Assembly (NCBI GenBank): GCA_940747215.1
Contig: CALNWS010000051.1
Span: 1-33,761, forward strand
DNA length: 33,761 bases
Reading direction: 5' to 3'
Source: an uncultured Paraburkholderia sp.
GTDB lineage: Bacteria; Pseudomonadota; Gammaproteobacteria; Burkholderiales; Burkholderiaceae
A program made the translations under genes and the position numbers. Every line of letters begins with the position of its first letter. Positions within the stretch are counted from its first letter, which is position 1. The notes below the pieces were generated by a model. The model had not been told where the DNA came from, did not search any database, and saw only the letters and a program-made list of their open reading frames with translations. Shown piece after piece: positions 18,947-29,057 of the stretch.

Positions 18947-19156
18947 ATGACACATCGTTTCCAGCTCTTAGAAAAAATCGCGTTTTCACTGGTGTGCTGG
19001 TCGGCCGCGGCCTGCTCGGCATTCATCGCTTATGAGCGTTGCCCGGACATCAGGGTGGTGTTGCACGCCGGTGAAGAAGTCCTGCGCTACAGCGGCCAGT
19101 ATTCGTTCGCATGCGCGTCGCCCGTGGCCGACGCCTGTACGATGCCGACCAACTGA
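18947..19156 (+). CDS. Small putative membrane or secreted protein
   Basis: Open frame of 69 codons with a hydrophobic stretch near the start (IAFSLVCWSAAACSAFIAYE) and a short polar, cysteine-containing C-terminus (YSFACASPVADACTMP). AAGGA is present but about 14-18 bases upstream, which is weak. A strong terminator about 100 bases downstream suggests a real transcript. I do not recognise a family; it may be a chance frame. Confidence 0.4.
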   Translation: MTHRFQLLEKIAFSLVCWSAAACSAFIAYERCPDIRVVLHAGEEVLRYSGQYSFACASPVADACTMPTN

Positions 19157-19257
19157 TTCTTCCGAAGCATTTTTTAGCGGCTGGTCTGCCAGTCCGTCTG
19201 CAAGAACTTCCGTTGAATTGAGACAAGCTCGCACGTCCGATGCGGAAGAGTCATGCC

Positions 19258-19284
19258 GCCGCTCAGTCTGAGCGGCGCGTTTTT
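19258..19284 (+). terminator. Rho-independent terminator
   Basis: Stem GCCGCTCA (19258-19265) with TGAGCGGC (19269-19276), GTC loop, then GCG and TTTTT. It follows the 18947 small ORF and lies before the leftward TetR gene. Confidence 0.75.
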
Positions 19285-19348
19285 GCGTCGGTCGCGTGCA
19301 TTGCACAGCGCGTTCGCTGTAACCACATCGCGACTCTAATGCGTTTCA

Positions 19349-19846
19349 TCAGCGTTCATCACGCGTCGCGCCCGAACACCACGCGCGAAAAAAATCCTCC
19401 CAGCACCGCTTCCGCCATTCCGACGACATGTTCTGCGGGTCGACCGTATAGAAGAACTGCACACCGTCGCACAGGCCCATCAAACCCATTGCGAGCATTT
19501 CCGCCGGCAACGGCGTACCCTCGCGCACTGAAAACTCGCGAATGTAGATGCTCAACTGCTCGAGCTTTTCGTGCATGAAGGCGTTAAAGCGCAGGCGGAA
19601 ACGTCCATCGCGAACGGCCAGCAGTTTCGCTTCGACCCACAGCAGAAAACATTTATTTTCGCGGTGCAGATTGCTGTAATAACGCAGCACGCGCGCTTCC
19701 ATTTCTTCGCGCGAAGCCGCCTCTTCGAGTCAGTTGCGTATGCGGATTGCATGATCAGCCCGCATCTCTTTGCTGGCGGGCCGCTGCGGCTTGCCGTGTT
19801 CGCTCGCCGTCTCCAGTTGGGGTAATTGTGAAGCGTCCCGGTCCAT
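19349..19846 (-). pseudogene. TetR-family repressor that has lost its HTH
   Basis: The ligand domain is readable (EARVLRYYSNLHRENKCFLL, WVEAKLLAVRDGRFRLRFNA, PAEMLAMGLMGLCDGVQFFY). The start ATG at 19846 gives a TetR-like lead (SKEM, then IMQSAYA in a shifted frame), but the HTH of about 40 residues is missing: IMQSAYA is followed almost at once by LEEAASREEM, with a TGA in between. It is divergent from the efflux operon beginning at 19861 and was probably its repressor. The gap between the two starts is only about 14 bases, so some of the control region may also be gone. Confidence 0.7.
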
Positions 19847-19860
19847 CCACATCGTCGACG

Positions 19861-21037
19861 ATGCGCCCGTCGTCTCAGCGGAGCTTCGCCCGCATAGCTT
19901 TGCGCTGCACGGCGCTCGCTGTCACATTGGCCAACGCGCTCGCGCTCATGGCCTGCTCTAAGAAAGAAGCCGTGGTGGCCGCCGCCGTGCATGCGAACGA
20001 CAGCGCCACGCAGGCCACGTCGCTGCCAGGTGAAGTGCAGGCGCGCTATTCGACGCCGCTGTCGTTTCGTGTCGGCGGCAAGATCATCGAGCGGCGCGTG
20101 CGCCTTGGCGACGTCATGAAGAACGGGCAGATCGTCGCGCGGCTCGACCCGGCCGATGCGCAAAAGAACGCGGCGAGCGCGCAGGCACAGGTCGCGGCCG
20201 CGCAGCACAACTACGTGTTTGCGAAACAGCAACTCGACCTCGACAAGGCGCAAGCCAGAGAAAATCTCATCGCGCCCGCCCAACTCGAACAGACCACCAA
20301 TGCCTACATGTCGGCTGCCGCCCAGCTGGACTAGGTCGAGCAGCAGGCGGCGCTGTCGGAAGACCAGTTGCGATACACCACGCTCGCCGCCGATCACGCG
20401 GGCGTCATCACGGCCGAGAACGCCGATACCGGGCAGAACGTGTCCGCCGGCCAGACCGTTTACAACCTCGCGTGGAACGGCGACATCGACGTGGTATGCG
20501 ACGTGCCCAAAAGTGTACTGCCCGCCTTCGCCGTCGGGCAAACTGCGAAGGTGATGCTGGCCGCGCTGCCGGGGCGCAGCTTCACGGCGCGCGTGCGCGA
20601 ACTGTCGCCTGCCGCCGATCCGCAAAGCCGCACCTACCGCGCCAAACTGACGCTCGACAATCCCGGCCCCGATGTGCGCCTCGGCATGACCGCCGACATC
20701 GCGCTGTCGGCCGCGAACACAGCGGCCAGTCAAGCGCAGTCGCTCACCGTGCCCGCCACCGCGCTCTTTCACGACGGCATGCAGCCGGCCGTGTGGGTCG
20801 TGCGCACACAAAACGGCGCAGCGGGCGGCGCTTCGTCCATGGCCACGACTTCAGCTAACGCCGACACGCTCGAACTGCGCCGCGTCACCGTCACGCGCTA
20901 TAAACGAGCGCACGATAGTGATCGGCCAGGGCTTGAAGGACGGCGAGCGCATCGTGCTGCAAGGCTTGCACACGTTCACTGCCGGCGAAAAGATCCGCGT
21001 CGTGCCGCCGCTGCATCTCGAGAACTTCGCTTCATGA
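19861..21037 (+). pseudogene. RND efflux periplasmic adaptor (MFP), one stop and one frameshift
   Basis: Membrane fusion protein linking an RND pump to its outer-membrane channel. It has a lipoprotein-type leader (LANALALMAC, then SKKE), a lipoyl-like domain (FRVGGKIIERRVRLGDVMKN), an alpha hairpin (AQAQVAAAQHNYVFAKQQLD), and beta-barrel regions (LPGRSFTARVRELSPAADPQ). A TAG at 20332-20334 (AQLD-stop-VEQQ, likely a CAG codon) interrupts the frame, and an extra A at about 20904 (TATAAACGAG) shifts the last 45 codons (IGQGLKDGERIVLQGLHTFT). The start is ATG 19861 or GTG 19828. The TGA at 21035-21037 overlaps the RND start (ATGA). Confidence 0.85.
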
Positions 21038-23638
21038 GTACGCCGCACGATGAAAGACTCGGCGCCGGTCAAGGACGTGCCCGAAACCTGGTATCAGGTG
21101 CGCAAGAAGGTCGGCGATATTGCGGCTACTTTGCCGCAGGGCATTCAGGGGCCGTTTTTCAACGACGAGTTCGGTGACGTCTACACGAACATCTACGCGC
21201 TCGAAGGCGACGGCTTCTCCGCCGCGCAACTGCACGACTATGCGGACCAGTTGCGCACCGTGCTGCTACGCGTGCCGGGCGTTGGCAAGGTCGATTATTG
21301 CGGCGATCCGGACCAGCACATCTACATCGAAATATCGAACACGCAGCTCACGCGCCTCGGCATTTCGCCGCAGCAGCTCGGTCAGGCGATCAATTCGCAG
21401 AACAGCGTCTCGCCGGCCGGCACACTCACCACACACGACGACCGCGTGTTCGTGCGTCCGGGCGGCCAGTTCAGGACGGTCGACGAACTCGCCGACACGC
21501 TCATCCGCATCAACAACCGTTCGTTCCGGCTCGGCGACATCGCGACGATCAAGCGCGGTTATGACGATCCGGTCGCTACGCAGATGCGCGCGGGCGGCAA
21601 GGCGGGGCTCGGCATCGGCATGACGATGCAGCCGGGCGGCGACGTGATCCAGCTCGGCAAGGTGCTCGATCAGAACATGGTGAAGCTACGCGCGGCGTTG
21701 CCGGCCGGCCTGCAACTCAACGAAGTGTCGAGCATGCCGAATGCGGTCGCGCGTTCCGTCGATTATTTCCTCGAAGCCGTCGCCGAAGCCGTCGCGATCG
21801 TGCTAGTGATGAGCCTGCTGTCGCTCGGTTTCCGCACTGGCATGGTGGGTGGTCGTGATCTCGATTCCGGTGGTGCTCGCCGTCACCGCGCTGTGCATGT
21901 ATCTCTTCGACATCGGTCTGCATAAAGGTGTCGCTCGGCACGCTCGTACTCGCGCTCGGCCTGCTCGTCGACGACGCGATCATCGCCGTCGAAATGATGG
22001 CGGTGAAGCTCGAACAAGGCTGGAATCGCACGCGAGCCGCCGCATTCGCCTACACGAGCACGGCGTTTCCGATGCTGACCGGCACTCTCGTCACCGTGTC
22101 GGGCTTCCTGCCGATCGCGCTCGCCAAGTCGAGCACAGGCGAATACACCCGCTCCATTTTCGAAGTCTCGGCCATTGCGCTGATCGCTTCGTGGCTTGCC
22201 GCCGTCGTACTGATTCCGCTGCTCGGTTATCACCTGTTGCCGGAGCGCAAACGCGAGAAGCACGAAGCGCATCTGCCGGACGATCACGAACACGACATCT
22301 ACGACACGCGGTTCTATACGCGTCTGCGAGGCTGGATCGGCTGGTGTATCGAGCGGCGCTTGTCGTATTGATCATCACCGTGCTGCTCTTCGTGCTGGCG
22401 ATGGCGGGCTTTACGCTCGTGCCGCAGCAGTTTTTCCCGAGCTCGGATCGCCCCGAATTGCTGGTGGACGTGCGTCTGCCGGAAGGCGCGTCGTTCGAGG
22501 CGACGTTGCGCGAAGCGAAACGGCTCGAGAAAGTGCTGCAAGGACGGCCTGAAATCGATCACAGCGTCGATTTCGTCGGCACCGGCACGCCGCGTTTTTA
22601 TCTGCCGCTCAACCAGCAGTTGCCGCAGCCGAATTTCGCGCAGTTCGTCGTTACGGCGAAGTCGGTGAAGGATCGTGAAAAGCTCGCGCAATGGCTCGAG
22701 CCCGAATTGCGCAACAACTCCCCCGCGATTCGCACGCGTCTTTCGCGCCTCGAAACGGACCGCCCGTCAGCTATCCGGTGCAGTTCCGCGTGAGAGGCGA
22801 CGACATCGCCACCGTGCGCTCGATCGCGGATCGTGGCATGAGCAACGTGCAGTTCGACCGGGACGAACCGGCCGAGCGCCCGGTGCGCTTCGAAGTGGAC
22901 CAGAAGAAAGCGCGCGAACTCGGCGTGAGCTCCGAGGACATTTCGAGCTTCCTCGCGATTACGCTCTCCGGCTACACCATCACACAGTATCGCGAACGCG
23001 ACAAGCTGATCAGCGTCGATCTGCACGCGCCGAAAAACGAGCGCGTGAATCCGGCGAATCTCGTCACGCTCGCCATGCCGACGCCGAACGGGCCGGTGCC
23101 GCTTGGCACGCTCGGCCATCTGCGCAACGATCTCGAATACGGCGTGATCTGGGAGCGCGATCGCCAGCCGACCCACCGTGCAATCCGATGTGGCACCCGG
23201 CGCGCAAGGCATCGACGTCACGCATGCCGTCGACAAGGCGCTCGGCACGATTCGCGCGACGCTCCCGGTCGGCTACCGCATCGAGATCGGCGGCTCGGTC
23301 GAGGAAAGCGGTAAAGGCCAGACGTCGATCAATGCGCAGATCCCGCTGATGGTGATCGCCGTGCTCACATTGCTGATGATCCAGTTGCAGAGTTTCGCGC
23401 GCGTGCTCATGGTGGTGCTGACCGCGCCGCTCGGTCTGATCGGCGTGGTGATCACGCTGCTGCTATTCGGTCAGCCGTTCAGCTTCGTCGCGATGCTCGG
23501 CATCATCATGCGCAACTCGGTGATTCTGGTCGATCAGATCGAGCAAGACATTGCGTCGGGGCCAAGCGTTTCGACGCAATCGTCGGCGCAACCGTGCGGC
23601 GTTTCCGGCCCATCACGCTCACGGCCGCTGCCGCCTAG
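21034..23638 (+). pseudogene. RND-family multidrug efflux transporter, about nine lesions
   Basis: Inner-membrane proton/drug antiporter of the AcrB class, normally about 1,030 residues. ATG 21034 (MSTPHDE) is followed by a deletion of roughly 90-100 codons that removes the first membrane helix and part of the porter domain. Recognisable pieces: TWYQVRKKVGDIAATLPQGI, VGKVDYCGDPDQHIYIEISN, LGTLVLALGLLVDDAIIAVE (the helix 4 proton-relay aspartates), FPMLTGTLVTVSGFLPIALA, MIQLQSFARVLMVVLTAPLG. Frameshifts lie near 21847, 21930, 22358, 22760, 23166 and 23563. In-frame gaps lie near 22838 and 23508 (MLGIIMRNSVILV lacks a repeated GII segment). The frame ends at TAG 23636, where it joins the outer-membrane channel. 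Confidence 0.85.
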
Positions 23639-24016
23639 GGCATCGCGCAGCAGTTCGTGGTGAGCGCAAAGCCCCTGCCCGAATGGTGGACGCTGTATCG
23701 CTCGGATGCGTTGAACGCACTCGTCGATGAAGGCTTGCGCAATAGCCCGACGTTCGCCGCCACCGACAAAAGCCTCGCCGCCGCGCGCGAACAGTTGCGT
23801 GCGCAGATCGGCAATTCGATGCTGCCGACCATCGACGCCGGCGGGCAGATCACACGCAATCGCGCGCTCGCGATTCCCGAGATCGGCACGAACACGTTTC
23901 TGTACAACATCTTCGTCGGCCAACTGCAGGCGCATTACACGTTCGACCTGTTTATGCGCTCGGCGCGGTGTCGAATGCGGATCAGTTGAGCGCGCAGCAA
24001 AGCGCCGCGAGACGCG
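23639..24016 (+). pseudogene. Outer-membrane efflux channel (NodT family), two fused fragments
   Basis: Continues in the same frame directly after the RND stop (GIAQQFVVSAKPLPEWWTLY), so the RND 3' end and the channel's 5' end with its lipoprotein signal were deleted together. The first part (ALNALVDEGLRNSPTFAATD, TFDLF) is the N-terminal third of a TolC-like lipoprotein channel. A deletion then jumps to a middle segment (GAVSNADQLSAQQSAAR, 23960-24016), after which nothing recognisable is left. About 350 residues of the usual 480-500 are missing. Confidence 0.75.
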
Positions 24017-24194
24017 AGTGCGGACGAAATGCATCAACGCTTCGGCTCAGGCAAGCCGGAAAAGCGCAGACACCGAAAGCGTCGATTGATATATGAGTTC
24101 AGAGAGATCCGTGACATTCGCACAACCACACAGGCATGGCGAAACAGGCAAAAAAGCAGAGAGACGGAAGATAGGCGGAAGGACTCGATTCATT

Positions 24195-24222
24195 CGCGGG
24201 CCATGCACTGACACGGCCCGCG
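24195..24222. repeat. Inverted repeat after ponA
   Basis: CGCGGGCC (24195-24202) pairs with GGCCCGCG (24215-24222) around a 12-base loop, just beyond the ponA stop. There is no T run on the minus strand, so it may be a weak terminator or an RNA-stabilising hairpin. Confidence 0.45.
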
Positions 24223-24245
24223 AAGACACTACTGCGATTGCTGGA

Positions 24246-26744
24246 TCAGGGCTTGTTCGATTCGAACAGATCCATGATCTGCTTGTGTTCGTTCGACGAA
24301 ACGCTCGGCGGCGGCACCGCCGGCGGCGTCATGCCTGCGGGGCCGACACCGCCCACCGCGTCGCTCGCGGCGGCCGTCGGATTCGAGGAATCCAGACCGA
24401 TGCTCGCCACGAAGCCGTTGCCCGGCGTCATGTCAGTGTAGAACAGTTCGCCGTCGACCGACGTCACGCCATCAGGTTGAGCCGGCTCGCTTTGCGGCAC
24501 GCCGCGCAGCGCGCGCTGCATGTACTCCACCCAGATCGGCAATGCGAGCTGCGCGCCTAATTCGCGGCTGCCAAGTGTCTTCGGCTGGTCGTAGCCCATC
24601 CACGCAACGGCCACGAGCGACTGCTGATAGCCGGCAAACCAGCCGTCCTTCGCGTCGTTCGTCGTACCCGTCTTGCCCTGCAGATCCGAACGATGCAGCA
24701 TGTTCGTGCCCGAGCCCGTACCCGCCATGGCAACCGAATGCAGCAGGCTGTTCATGATGAAGGCGTTGCGCGGCTCCAGCGTGCGCGGCGCGCCGCGGCC
24801 GGCCGTGAGCGGCTGCGCCTTCGAAAACGGCTCGCAGCGTGCATCCGTCACTTCGTTGATCAGATACGGATTGATGCGATAGCCGCCGTTCGCGAACACC
24901 GAATACGCACCCGCCGACTGCAACGGCGTCACGAGACCCGCGCCAAGCGCCATCGGCAGATACGGCGGCGTCTTGTCCGCATCGAAACCGAAGCGCTGCG
25001 TGACGAAATTCTGCGCGTACTTGGTGCCGATGAACGACAGAATGCGGATCGACACGAGGTTCTTCGACTTCTGCAGCGCGAGACGCATCGGCATCGGACC
25101 GTCGGGCTGATCGTCGTCCTTCGGTTCCCACGCATCGCCGCCCGGCGTGCTCGACGGGAAGTACAGCGGCGCGTCGTTGATGATGGTGGCGGGTCCGAGA
25201 CCCTTGTCGAGCGCCGCCGAATAGATGAACGGCTTGAAGCTCGAACCCGGTTGACGCCACGCCTGCGTGACGTGATTGAACTTGTTCTTGTTGAAATCGA
25301 AGCCGCCCACGAGTGCGCGAATCGCACCGTCCTGCGGCGTTAGTGACACGAGCGCGCCTTCCACCTGCGGCAGCTGCGTGATCTGCCAGCCGCCCTTGTC
25401 GTCTTCAACCACGCGCACGATCGAGCCGACCTTGATCTTCGTGGCAACCGAAGCACGCGTGCTCAACGCGCCCGCGACGAAGCGCAGCCCTTCGCCCGCG
25501 ATCGTGACTTGCGTGCCGTCCACGAATTGCGCCTTGACCTGCTTCGGGTTCGCGTCCGTGACGACGGCCGCGATGATCTCGCCGTTATCGGGGTGATCGG
25601 TGAGCGCGTCGTCGATGGTCTGGTCGCGGTCGTCGCCCGGTGTGGGCAGTTGCACGAAACCTTCCGGCCCACGATAATCGTGACGCCGCTCGTAATCCGT
25701 CACGCCCTTGCGCACCGCTCGGTACGCGGCGTCCTGATCGGCCGAATCGATCGTGGTCGTGATGTTCAGGCCGCGCGTGTAGGTTTCGTCCTTGTATTGC
25801 GCGTACATCATCTGCCGGACCATTTCGGCGATGTATTCCGCGTGCACGCTGTACTCGTTGCCATGGTTCTTGGTGTAAATCTCTTCCTTGACTGCCTGGT
25901 CGTACTGCTCCTGGCTAATGTAGCGCAGCTCCAGCATGCGCCTGAGAATGTATTCCTGACGGATCTTCGCACGCTTCGGATTGACGACTAGGTTATACAC
26001 GGACGGTGCCTTCGGCAGACCGGCCAGCATCGCGGCCTCGGCGAGCGAGATGTCTTTCAGATCCTTGCCAAAGTACACGCGCGCGGCCGCGGCAAAACCG
26101 TATGCGCGCTCGCCCAGATAAATCTGGTTCATGTACAGCTCGAGAATCTGGTCTTTGGTGAGTGCGCGCTCGATCTTGTAGGCGAGCAGCATTTCATACA
26201 CCTTGCGGGTATAGGTTTTTTCGCTCGACAGGAAGAAATTGCGCGCCACCTGCATCGTGATCGTGCTTGCACCCTGCGAGGCGCCGCCGTGCGCAAGATC
26301 GGCGAAACCGGCGCGCAGAATACCCACGAAATCGACGCCGCCGTGCTCGTAGAAGCGATAGTCTTCGATCGCGAGCACCGCTTTTTTCATCTGATCCGGA
26401 ATGTCCTGGAAGCGCACGAGGCTGCGGCGCTCCTCGCCGAATTCGCCGATCAGCACGTGATCGGCCGTGTACACGCGCAGCGGCACTTTCGGGCGATAGT
26501 CGGTGAGCGCGTCGAGCGACGGCAGTTGCGGACCCATCACCACCAGCGCGTAACCGACGATCAGCGCGCCCACCACCGTGAGCGTCGCGATCAGACTGAC
26601 GAACCAGATAACGATGGTGGAACCGATCGAGCGGCCGCCCCCGGCGTCGCGCACGGCGGCGTTGCGTCCTGAAGTGCGTTGGTTTGAATCCCGGTCTTCA
26701 CCGGCCGGAGAATTGGAAGAATGCGGTCGTTTGATGATTGGCAT
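24246..26744 (-). CDS. ponA: Penicillin-binding protein 1A, bifunctional peptidoglycan synthase
   Basis: Intact 832-codon class A PBP, about the normal length. Cytoplasmic tail 1-40; membrane anchor about 42-72. Glycosyltransferase domain: catalytic Glu127 in EDYRFYEHGG, GASTITMQVARN (158-169), RKVYEMLLAYKIE (180-192), KDQILELYMNQIYLG (197-211). An OB/linker region lies about 320-450. Transpeptidase domain: Ser501 in the SxxK motif GSSFKP, S560-K-N562, and K691-T-G693. A Pro-rich tail ends the protein (PPAVPPPSVSS). It polymerises lipid II and crosslinks glycan strands in the periplasm. No ribosome-binding site is obvious before ATG 26744. The frame has no lesion over 2.5 kb beside a ruined efflux operon, which argues for strong selection. 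Confidence 0.97.
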   Translation of the reverse strand: MPIIKRPHSSNSPAGEDRDSNQRTSGRNAAVRDAGGGRSIGSTIVIWFVSLIATLTVVGALIVGYALVVMGPQLPSLDALTDYRPKVPLRVYTADHVLIGEFGEERRSLVRFQDIPDQMKKAVLAIEDYRFYEHGGVDFVGILRAGFADLAHGGASQGASTITMQVARNFFLSSEKTYTRKVYEMLLAYKIERALTKDQILELYMNQIYLGERAYGFAAAARVYFGKDLKDISLAEAAMLAGLPKAPSVYNLVVNPKRAKIRQEYILRRMLELRYISQEQYDQAVKEEIYTKNHGNEYSVHAEYIAEMVRQMMYAQYKDETYTRGLNITTTIDSADQDAAYRAVRKGVTDYERRHDYRGPEGFVQLPTPGDDRDQTIDDALTDHPDNGEIIAAVVTDANPKQVKAQFVDGTQVTIAGEGLRFVAGALSTRASVATKIKVGSIVRVVEDDKGGWQITQLPQVEGALVSLTPQDGAIRALVGGFDFNKNKFNHVTQAWRQPGSSFKPFIYSAALDKGLGPATIINDAPLYFPSSTPGGDAWEPKDDDQPDGPMPMRLALQKSKNLVSIRILSFIGTKYAQNFVTQRFGFDADKTPPYLPMALGAGLVTPLQSAGAYSVFANGGYRINPYLINEVTDARCEPFSKAQPLTAGRGAPRTLEPRNAFIMNSLLHSVAMAGTGSGTNMLHRSDLQGKTGTTNDAKDGWFAGYQQSLVAVAWMGYDQPKTLGSRELGAQLALPIWVEYMQRALRGVPQSEPAQPDGVTSVDGELFYTDMTPGNGFVASIGLDSSNPTAAASDAVGGVGPAGMTPPAVPPPSVSSNEHKQIMDLFESNKP

Positions 26745-27090
26745 AACTTGAATAGTGGGCGCATGACTGAACGCCTTTCCGCGCGTACACGCTTCGTGTG
26801 CACTTCATGTGCATGCAACGCGCGCGCATGGATCGTTAGCAAGCATCGAGGCCTTCAGGCGCAATCCGGACGCAAAGCGCCGCGCGACCCTGTGCCCCCG
26901 GCCAGCCGCAAGGCGCGCCCGGTACAGCTTCCGGCGTAACGTAACAGCGCATTTTAAAAGAAATCAGCCACGCTCCAAGCTAGTTTTTTGTAAGAATTCC
27001 CTTTCCAGTGCCCGTGCCCTGTAGAACCCGCCACGCGCGAGACCGCCTCCGGCAGGCCTCGAGGTTATCAACAGATTGTGCAAAGGCCTG
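26745..27090. other. Gene-free stretch right of ponA
   Basis: About 350 bases with no gene that I recognise, including the ponA promoter region. In many Burkholderia the pilMNOPQ genes stand divergently next to ponA; no trace of them is visible here. TTATCAACA (27065-27073) and the reverse complement of TTGTCCACA (27089-27097) resemble DnaA boxes, each with one mismatch. Confidence 0.35.
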
Positions 27091-27118
27091 TGGACAAGCT
27101 CGCCAGAAACGCTACAAT
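27091..27118 (+). promoter_or_regulatory. Candidate sigma-70 promoter
   Basis: TGGACA (27091-27096), a 16-base spacer, then TACAAT (27113-27118). It reads toward the broken gene starting at 27246. Both boxes are close to consensus; no experiment backs it. Confidence 0.4.
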
Positions 27119-27245
27119 ATCATTGATGTCACGGGACTTTCACGCTGCGCCCGTTCCGCATCGGTGCAACTCGTCATATGATGGGCGAGGCACACGCCGG
27201 ACGTACGTCGAGATACGCCCATGCCAACAAGTAGGCGAGCCGATT

Positions 27246-27757
27246 ATGAACAAGCCGAGCGAGCGCATTGTCGTCTTTGTTGGGCATAAGCGTCAGTGAA
27301 CTGATGCGTCGCGCCGTGCTGAGCTTCGGCGCGACGAGCGAACAGGCGAAAGCCGCGAGTATCGTCGACCGTCTGCGCGTCGCGCGCGGCACGATCACGC
27401 GGCGCTGCCGAAAGTGCCGGCGTGATCGCAGAAGAATCCCGACCGGCCGGATCGAAGAAAGCCACGCGTGCGCCCGAAGCCGTGGCGCGCATGGCGGCGG
27501 CCGAGGCCGCGGCTTCCGACGAAACGTTGCCCTCGCCTGCCGACCCGGACGTGCCACTGCGCAACGTGCTCAAACGCCCGCGCCTCGACACACTCGGTAC
27601 GCTCGACACCTCGCGCGAAGAGGACGTCCACGCAGCGATCCGAGCACCGAAGGCGGCCGCTTCGCTTGATGCCGAGACGAAACGCTGGGGCGTAGCGTTT
27701 CGTTACATCATCGTTCGCTTCGCGTTGGCGTGCCTGAAGCGTTCGAGCTTTCGATAA
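27246..27757 (+). pseudogene. Small RHH-like conserved hypothetical, broken
   Basis: ATG 27246 gives MNKPSERIVVFV, then a deletion of a dozen or so residues and a shift. In the next frame LGISVSELMRRAVLSFGATS, EQAKAASIVDRLR follows, which has the look of a ribbon-helix-helix type DNA-binding or mobilisation-accessory domain. Another shift near 27410 leads to an Ala/Pro-rich tail (SAGVIAEESRPAGSKKATRA, AVARMAAAEAAASDETLPSP) ending at about 27757. I know this only as a Burkholderia-type hypothetical; the RHH reading is tentative. Confidence 0.5.
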
Positions 27758-28211
27758 TGCAAGGTACGAAGAAGCGTCGTGACGCGTTGCAAAACAACTT
27801 TCGCAGATCCAGAGCCATCTTCGCTTCGCTATAAACACGGCGGCTGACGGCACGCAAGCGAGACGCGAATGCCTCGCGAACGACACGACGGCGACACCCG
27901 TCGCGTGCACACTGGGCCTTTGCGTTATCGCGTCCTTTTTTAAGAGACCTCGTGGTGTAATATCCTCGAGCAGTTGAACGATGGTCGCGCGAATCGACGC
28001 TTCATGCATCTGTCTTTCCGCCAACTGAATCGGACAATTCACAGCCGCGCTATTGCATTTGGCGAGCGCGCCCCGAACTCCGGTCCGAACGCTGCGCAGC
28101 TTCGCGTGCGGCGGCGTAAAGTAGCAGGTCGAGGCAGTGAAGCAACGCAGTAAGCACAGCACTGAAACGCGCGGAATTTTTCAGCGCCGATTACATTTTC
28201 TGGAGGTTTTC
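27758..28211. other. Gene-free stretch upstream of pspA
   Basis: About 450 bases without a convincing gene. A minus-strand open frame crosses it but has no recognisable domain or codon bias. The pspA control region should lie here. I looked for a sigma-54 box (TGGCAC-N5-TTGC), expected for Enterobacteria-like pspA, and did not see one. Confidence 0.4.
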
Positions 28212-28892
28212 ATGTCGCTTTTTGACAGCATTTCGCGCACGCTCAAAGGTCTCCTGAACGACGCGGCCGACTCCGTGCAGGACCCGTCGCGCGACGCGCG
28301 CCAGATCGTGCGCGAGCTCGACGAGAGCATCGCCAAAGCCGAGAACTCACTCATCGAGATTCAGGCGCAGGTGGCCACGCAGCAAAGCAAGCGCGATGTT
28401 GCCGCGGACAAGGCGAAGAAGTACGAAGACGGCGCGAAGCGCGCGCTGCAATCGGGCGACGAAGCCCTCGCTCGCGAAGCGCTCGGCGTGCAGGCCAACG
28501 CCGAAGCCGAACGCGATGCACTCGCGAAGGAACTCACCACGCTCGAACCGTCGGTTGCACAACTGAAGAGCCAGATCGACGACATGCGTACCCGTCGCAA
28601 CGATCTGAACGCACGCTCGAACATCCTGCAGGCCAAGCAGCAGATCGCGCAGGCAAAAGACACCGCGGCGACTGCACTGGGCGGCATCGGCGGCAAGAAT
28701 CTTTCCGAAGACTTCCAGAAGCTGGAAGACAAGGTGTCGCTCTCGAATGCCCGTTCCGACGCACGCCTGAATTCCGCCGACGTGAAAAGCGGCAAGGAGC
28801 TCGACGACAAGCTCGCGGAACTGAACCGCGGCCCGTCCGTCGACGACCGTCTGGAAGCGCTGAAGAAGCAGTTGAACACGCCGGCCCAGTAA
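28212..28892 (+). CDS. pspA: PspA/IM30 family membrane-stress protein
   Basis: Intact 226-codon gene. A short amphipathic N-terminal helix (SLFDSISRTLKGLLNDAADS) is followed by coiled coil over about residues 25-170 (ARQIVRELDESIAKAENSLI, QSKRDVAADKAKKYEDGAKR, LQAKQQIAQAKDTAATALGG) and a helical C-terminus (DDRLEALKKQLNTPAQ). These proteins assemble on the inner face of the cytoplasmic membrane when it is damaged. GGAGG lies seven bases before the ATG. It is upstream of and in line with the TPR membrane protein at 29058. Undamaged. Confidence 0.92.
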   Translation: MSLFDSISRTLKGLLNDAADSVQDPSRDARQIVRELDESIAKAENSLIEIQAQVATQQSKRDVAADKAKKYEDGAKRALQSGDEALAREALGVQANAEAERDALAKELTTLEPSVAQLKSQIDDMRTRRNDLNARSNILQAKQQIAQAKDTAATALGGIGGKNLSEDFQKLEDKVSLSNARSDARLNSADVKSGKELDDKLAELNRGPSVDDRLEALKKQLNTPAQ

Positions 28893-28927
28893 TTGCGCCT
28901 GCAGCAGGTGGTTGTGTGAGTGGTAAG

Positions 28928-28962
28928 TGCCAGTGTTCCCGTGTAACGCGGGTTCGCTGGCA
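28928..28962 (+). repeat. Inverted repeat between pspA and the TPR gene
   Basis: An outer stem TGCCAG/CTGGCA and an inner stem CCCG/CGGG form a bulged hairpin. No T run follows, so it may shape mRNA processing or relative expression rather than terminate. Transcription could continue into 29058. Confidence 0.5.
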
Positions 28963-29057
28963 GGCTGGCTCGGCGGAACGCGGCGCGTAGCACGGTTGCA
29001 GTGCGCGAACCACCGGAACTGACAGAAGGAGACGGGTGCCTCGCGCCCGGTCCGCAA

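Noticed and set aside
19552..20811. A 419-codon open frame on the minus strand
   Set aside because: It lies antisense to the RND adaptor gene and follows its codon pattern; the high GC content creates long shadow frames. Only its end touches the real TetR sequence.
27065..27097. Two DnaA-box-like words as a replication origin
   Set aside because: Only two imperfect boxes, no AT-rich unwinding element and no dnaA/dnaN/gyrB nearby.
27395..28162. A 255-codon minus-strand frame upstream of pspA
   Set aside because: Partly antisense to the RHH-like remnant, with no domain, no ribosome-binding site and abnormal composition.
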